The notes beneath the pieces were generated by a model. It had not been told where the DNA came from, did not search any database, and was given only the letters and a program-made list of their open reading frames with translations. The position numbers were made by a program, and so were the translations under genes. From a virus: DNA of 41,474 nt. Positions 39,839 to 41,474 of the stretch are shown here, piece after piece (position 1 is the stretch's first letter; each line of letters begins with the position of its first letter). Location of the stretch: the IMG/VR virus record IMGVR_UViG_3300037805_000338, positions 1 through 41,474 of that record; one strand, 5' to 3'.

Positions 39839-41474
39839 ATGGCTATTAGTGATGGACAAAAAGTTAATGCGTTAAATTCAAATGCTGCATGGGTCTCTAG
39901 AACAAGTGATTCAAATACTGTTGGTAAGTTAGATTTAGAAAACACTGATGTTGCATCTGGTGATAGTGTTATCAATGCACAGAAAGAGCATAATTCTAGT
40001 GCAAGCTATACTGGTAAAACAGTAGGCACTACTAAAGATGATGTACCGACTTATTCAAGCGATGCAGTGGGTATTGCTAATGAGGATCTCACAGCAAGAG
40101 CAGGTGCTTTAACTGCACAAGTAGGAACTAACGTAACTGGTATTGCAACAAATGTGGCGGATATCGCTGCAAATGCGTCAGATGTGGCGGATATAAGAAC
40201 CACTACAGGAACTGTCGATGGTGATACTGATATGGGTGCAATGACCGGTACAGTTTTGACATCTAATACTACGGCTAAGGCTAACATTCAGGAGCTTGGA
40301 ACGCAGGTTGATACTAATACATCTGACATTGCTACTATTACATCTAGCCCTGTCTTTACATTCCAAGGTAACTACGATGTGGTGACTAATACGCCGACAT
40401 TAGTTGATGGCACTGGTACAATCGGTCATTCGTATAAGTTAACAACAGCTGGCACAAGAGATTTTGGTGCAGGAAATATTAGTTTTATAATTGGAGATTT
40501 AATTTATTATTCTGGCACTGTCTGGGATAAAGATAAGGAACCGGTGGCATCTGTCGCAGGTAAACAAGGTGTAGTTACATTGGTGGCGGCAGATGTCACT
40601 GATTTTGATACTGAGGTTACTAATAATACAACCGTTGTTGCTAACACTTCTAAGGTTTCAGCTAGTGGCTCCATTGATGAACATTCGGATGTAGATATCA
40701 CTACAATTGCTCCTACTTTGGGCCAGGCACCTATATGGGACGGGACTAAGTTTGTTCCTGGTGATGCTGGTGGTGGATCAGGGCAAGGCGGTATTAATTA
40801 TATTACTAACCCTGATTTTGAAACAGACTTAACGGGATGGTCTTTATATAAAGATGCTGCAGCTTCAACTCCGGTTGATGGCACTGGCGGAACGGCTTTA
40901 GAGATTACTTCAACCGCATCTGTTGTAGTTGCAGATGTTCTACGTGGAACACAGAGTTTAAAATTAAATTCTTCAGGTTCAGCTTCAGCTCAAGGTGAAG
41001 GTATTTCATACGACTTTGCTATTGACAATATAGATCAAGGCGGGAAGTTAAATTTAAGTTTTGAATACGAAACTCCAAACGCTAGCTACAACACTGGTGA
41101 CTTTCAAGTATTTATTTATGACATTGATAACGCCACATTGTTGGGCCGTGTAAGAAGTGATGAGAATGGCGGCATTATTAATAACATCGGATCACCTGGA
41201 ACATTTAGAGGTGATTTTGAAACCACTAATAGTGCTAACTATAGATTAATCATACATTGTACGGTTCCATTTTTATATCCACAGGAATTAAGAGCAGATA
41301 ATTTTAAAATAGGTCCTGAGCAATTTGGTCCTGGAGCTATAGTTACTGAGTGGGAAGCTTATACGCCAACTACTCAAGGTTTCGGTACAGTTTCTAGTGT
41401 AGATTGTTGGTGGAGGCGAGTTGGTAGTAATTACGAACTGTCTATAGACTTTAACACAGGGACTAATACAGCAA
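39839..41474 (+). CDS. Tail fibre, 5' part (runs off the window)
   Basis: 545 codons with no stop before the window ends. No signal peptide. The start (MAISDGQKVNALNSNAAWVS) is a tail-attachment module; a coiled coil of NxSD repeats follows, then VASVAGKQGVVTLVAADVTD, a motif of many fibre proteins. A Gly-rich linker at ~308-319 leads to a carbohydrate-binding-like domain (NYITNPDFETDLTGWSLY), parallel to that in the 5138 gene. The last 42 codons are the 127-bp repeat. Joined in frame to 6207 it gives a 919-residue fibre with a C1q-like tip. Confidence 0.8.
   Translation, partial: MAISDGQKVNALNSNAAWVSRTSDSNTVGKLDLENTDVASGDSVINAQKEHNSSASYTGKTVGTTKDDVPTYSSDAVGIANEDLTARAGALTAQVGTNVTGIATNVADIAANASDVADIRTTTGTVDGDTDMGAMTGTVLTSNTTAKANIQELGTQVDTNTSDIATITSSPVFTFQGNYDVVTNTPTLVDGTGTIGHSYKLTTAGTRDFGAGNISFIIGDLIYYSGTVWDKDKEPVASVAGKQGVVTLVAADVTDFDTEVTNNTTVVANTSKVSASGSIDEHSDVDITTIAPTLGQAPIWDGTKFVPGDAGGGSGQGGINYITNPDFETDLTGWSLYKDAAASTPVDGTGGTALEITSTASVVVADVLRGTQSLKLNSSGSASAQGEGISYDFAIDNIDQGGKLNLSFEYETPNASYNTGDFQVFIYDIDNATLLGRVRSDENGGIINNIGSPGTFRGDFETTNSANYRLIIHCTVPFLYPQELRADNFKIGPEQFGPGAIVTEWEAYTPTTQGFGTVSSVDCWWRRVGSNYELSIDFNTGTNTA
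41348..41474 (+). repeat. 127-bp exact direct repeat, terminal copy
   Basis: Identical to 6080-6206 and ends exactly at the window end. The next base is unknown, so the true identity may extend further. A repeat of exactly 127 bases at a contig end is a common sign of a de Bruijn assembly that used k = 127 and stopped at a branch. Confidence 0.95.

Noticed and set aside
6080-41474. Diversity-generating retroelement with the 127-bp copies as template and variable repeats
   Set aside because: The copies are identical, with no adenine-specific changes, and no reverse transcriptase frame exists in the window.
1-41474. Direct terminal repeat marking a complete linear or circular contig
   Set aside because: The repeated segment at the right end matches an internal site (6080), not the left end of the window.
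1-41474. tRNA genes, CRISPR arrays, insertion sequences, integrase or attachment site
   Set aside because: I looked for cloverleaf-like segments, spaced direct repeats, transposase motifs and integrase catalytic residues and saw none. A full tRNA scan was not possible by eye.

Overview
The window reads as a tailed double-stranded DNA phage, most likely a siphovirus (long tape measure, G/GT-type frameshifted chaperone, HK97-fold coat). It is AT-rich and densely packed. The host is probably Gram-negative: the endolysin is a bare M15 peptidase with no wall-binding domain, and there are two lipoproteins with clear lipoboxes. I see no integrase, CI-like repressor, DNA polymerase, tRNA or CRISPR array, so nothing points to lysogeny. 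I cannot name the host.

Layout. (A) 1-6079, plus strand: the end of a tape-measure protein, two tail-tip/hub proteins, a collar-type fibre, a small tail protein and the first 314 codons of a fibre that has a signal peptide. (B) 6080-12141, plus: the fibre C-terminal half, a small fibre-associated protein, membrane/lysis genes, M15 endolysin, a large hub protein and a tip protein. (C) 12217-18374, mainly minus: many small early genes, a metallophosphoesterase, an SSB-like protein and a Sak4-like RecA ATPase; a VRR-NUC nuclease and a 55-residue membrane peptide are embedded on the plus strand. (D) 18474-18614, minus: a promoter, a structured ~105-nt RNA and a strong terminator. (E) 18687-22397, plus: D5-type primase-helicase, an iteron array that looks like a replication origin, a second metallophosphoesterase and a small HExxH peptidase. 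(F) 22434-23143, minus: a two-gene lipoprotein cassette with its own terminator. (G) 23293-41474, plus: terminase, portal, scaffold, coat, a run of decoration-like proteins, neck, tail tube, frameshifted chaperones, a second complete tape measure, a distal tail protein and a fibre that runs off the end.

The key structural observation is that the last 127 bases (41348-41474) are identical, in the same reading frame, to 6080-6206. Joining the right end to 6207 closes a circle of 35,268 bp holding one copy of every expected module and a 919-residue fibre. Bases 1-6079 are then a redundant alternative tail-tip module with its own tape measure and hub. This is best explained by an assembly branch between two related phages, or by a real tail-module exchange whose crossover lies in the fibre gene.

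Other signals worth following: helically phased AGTTAGG iterons beside the primase gene, a paired operator-like element over a minus-strand promoter, a palindrome abutting the start of the nuclease gene, a protein with the His-then-Cys order of permuted papain-like enzymes in the neck operon, and four small genes that are easily missed.
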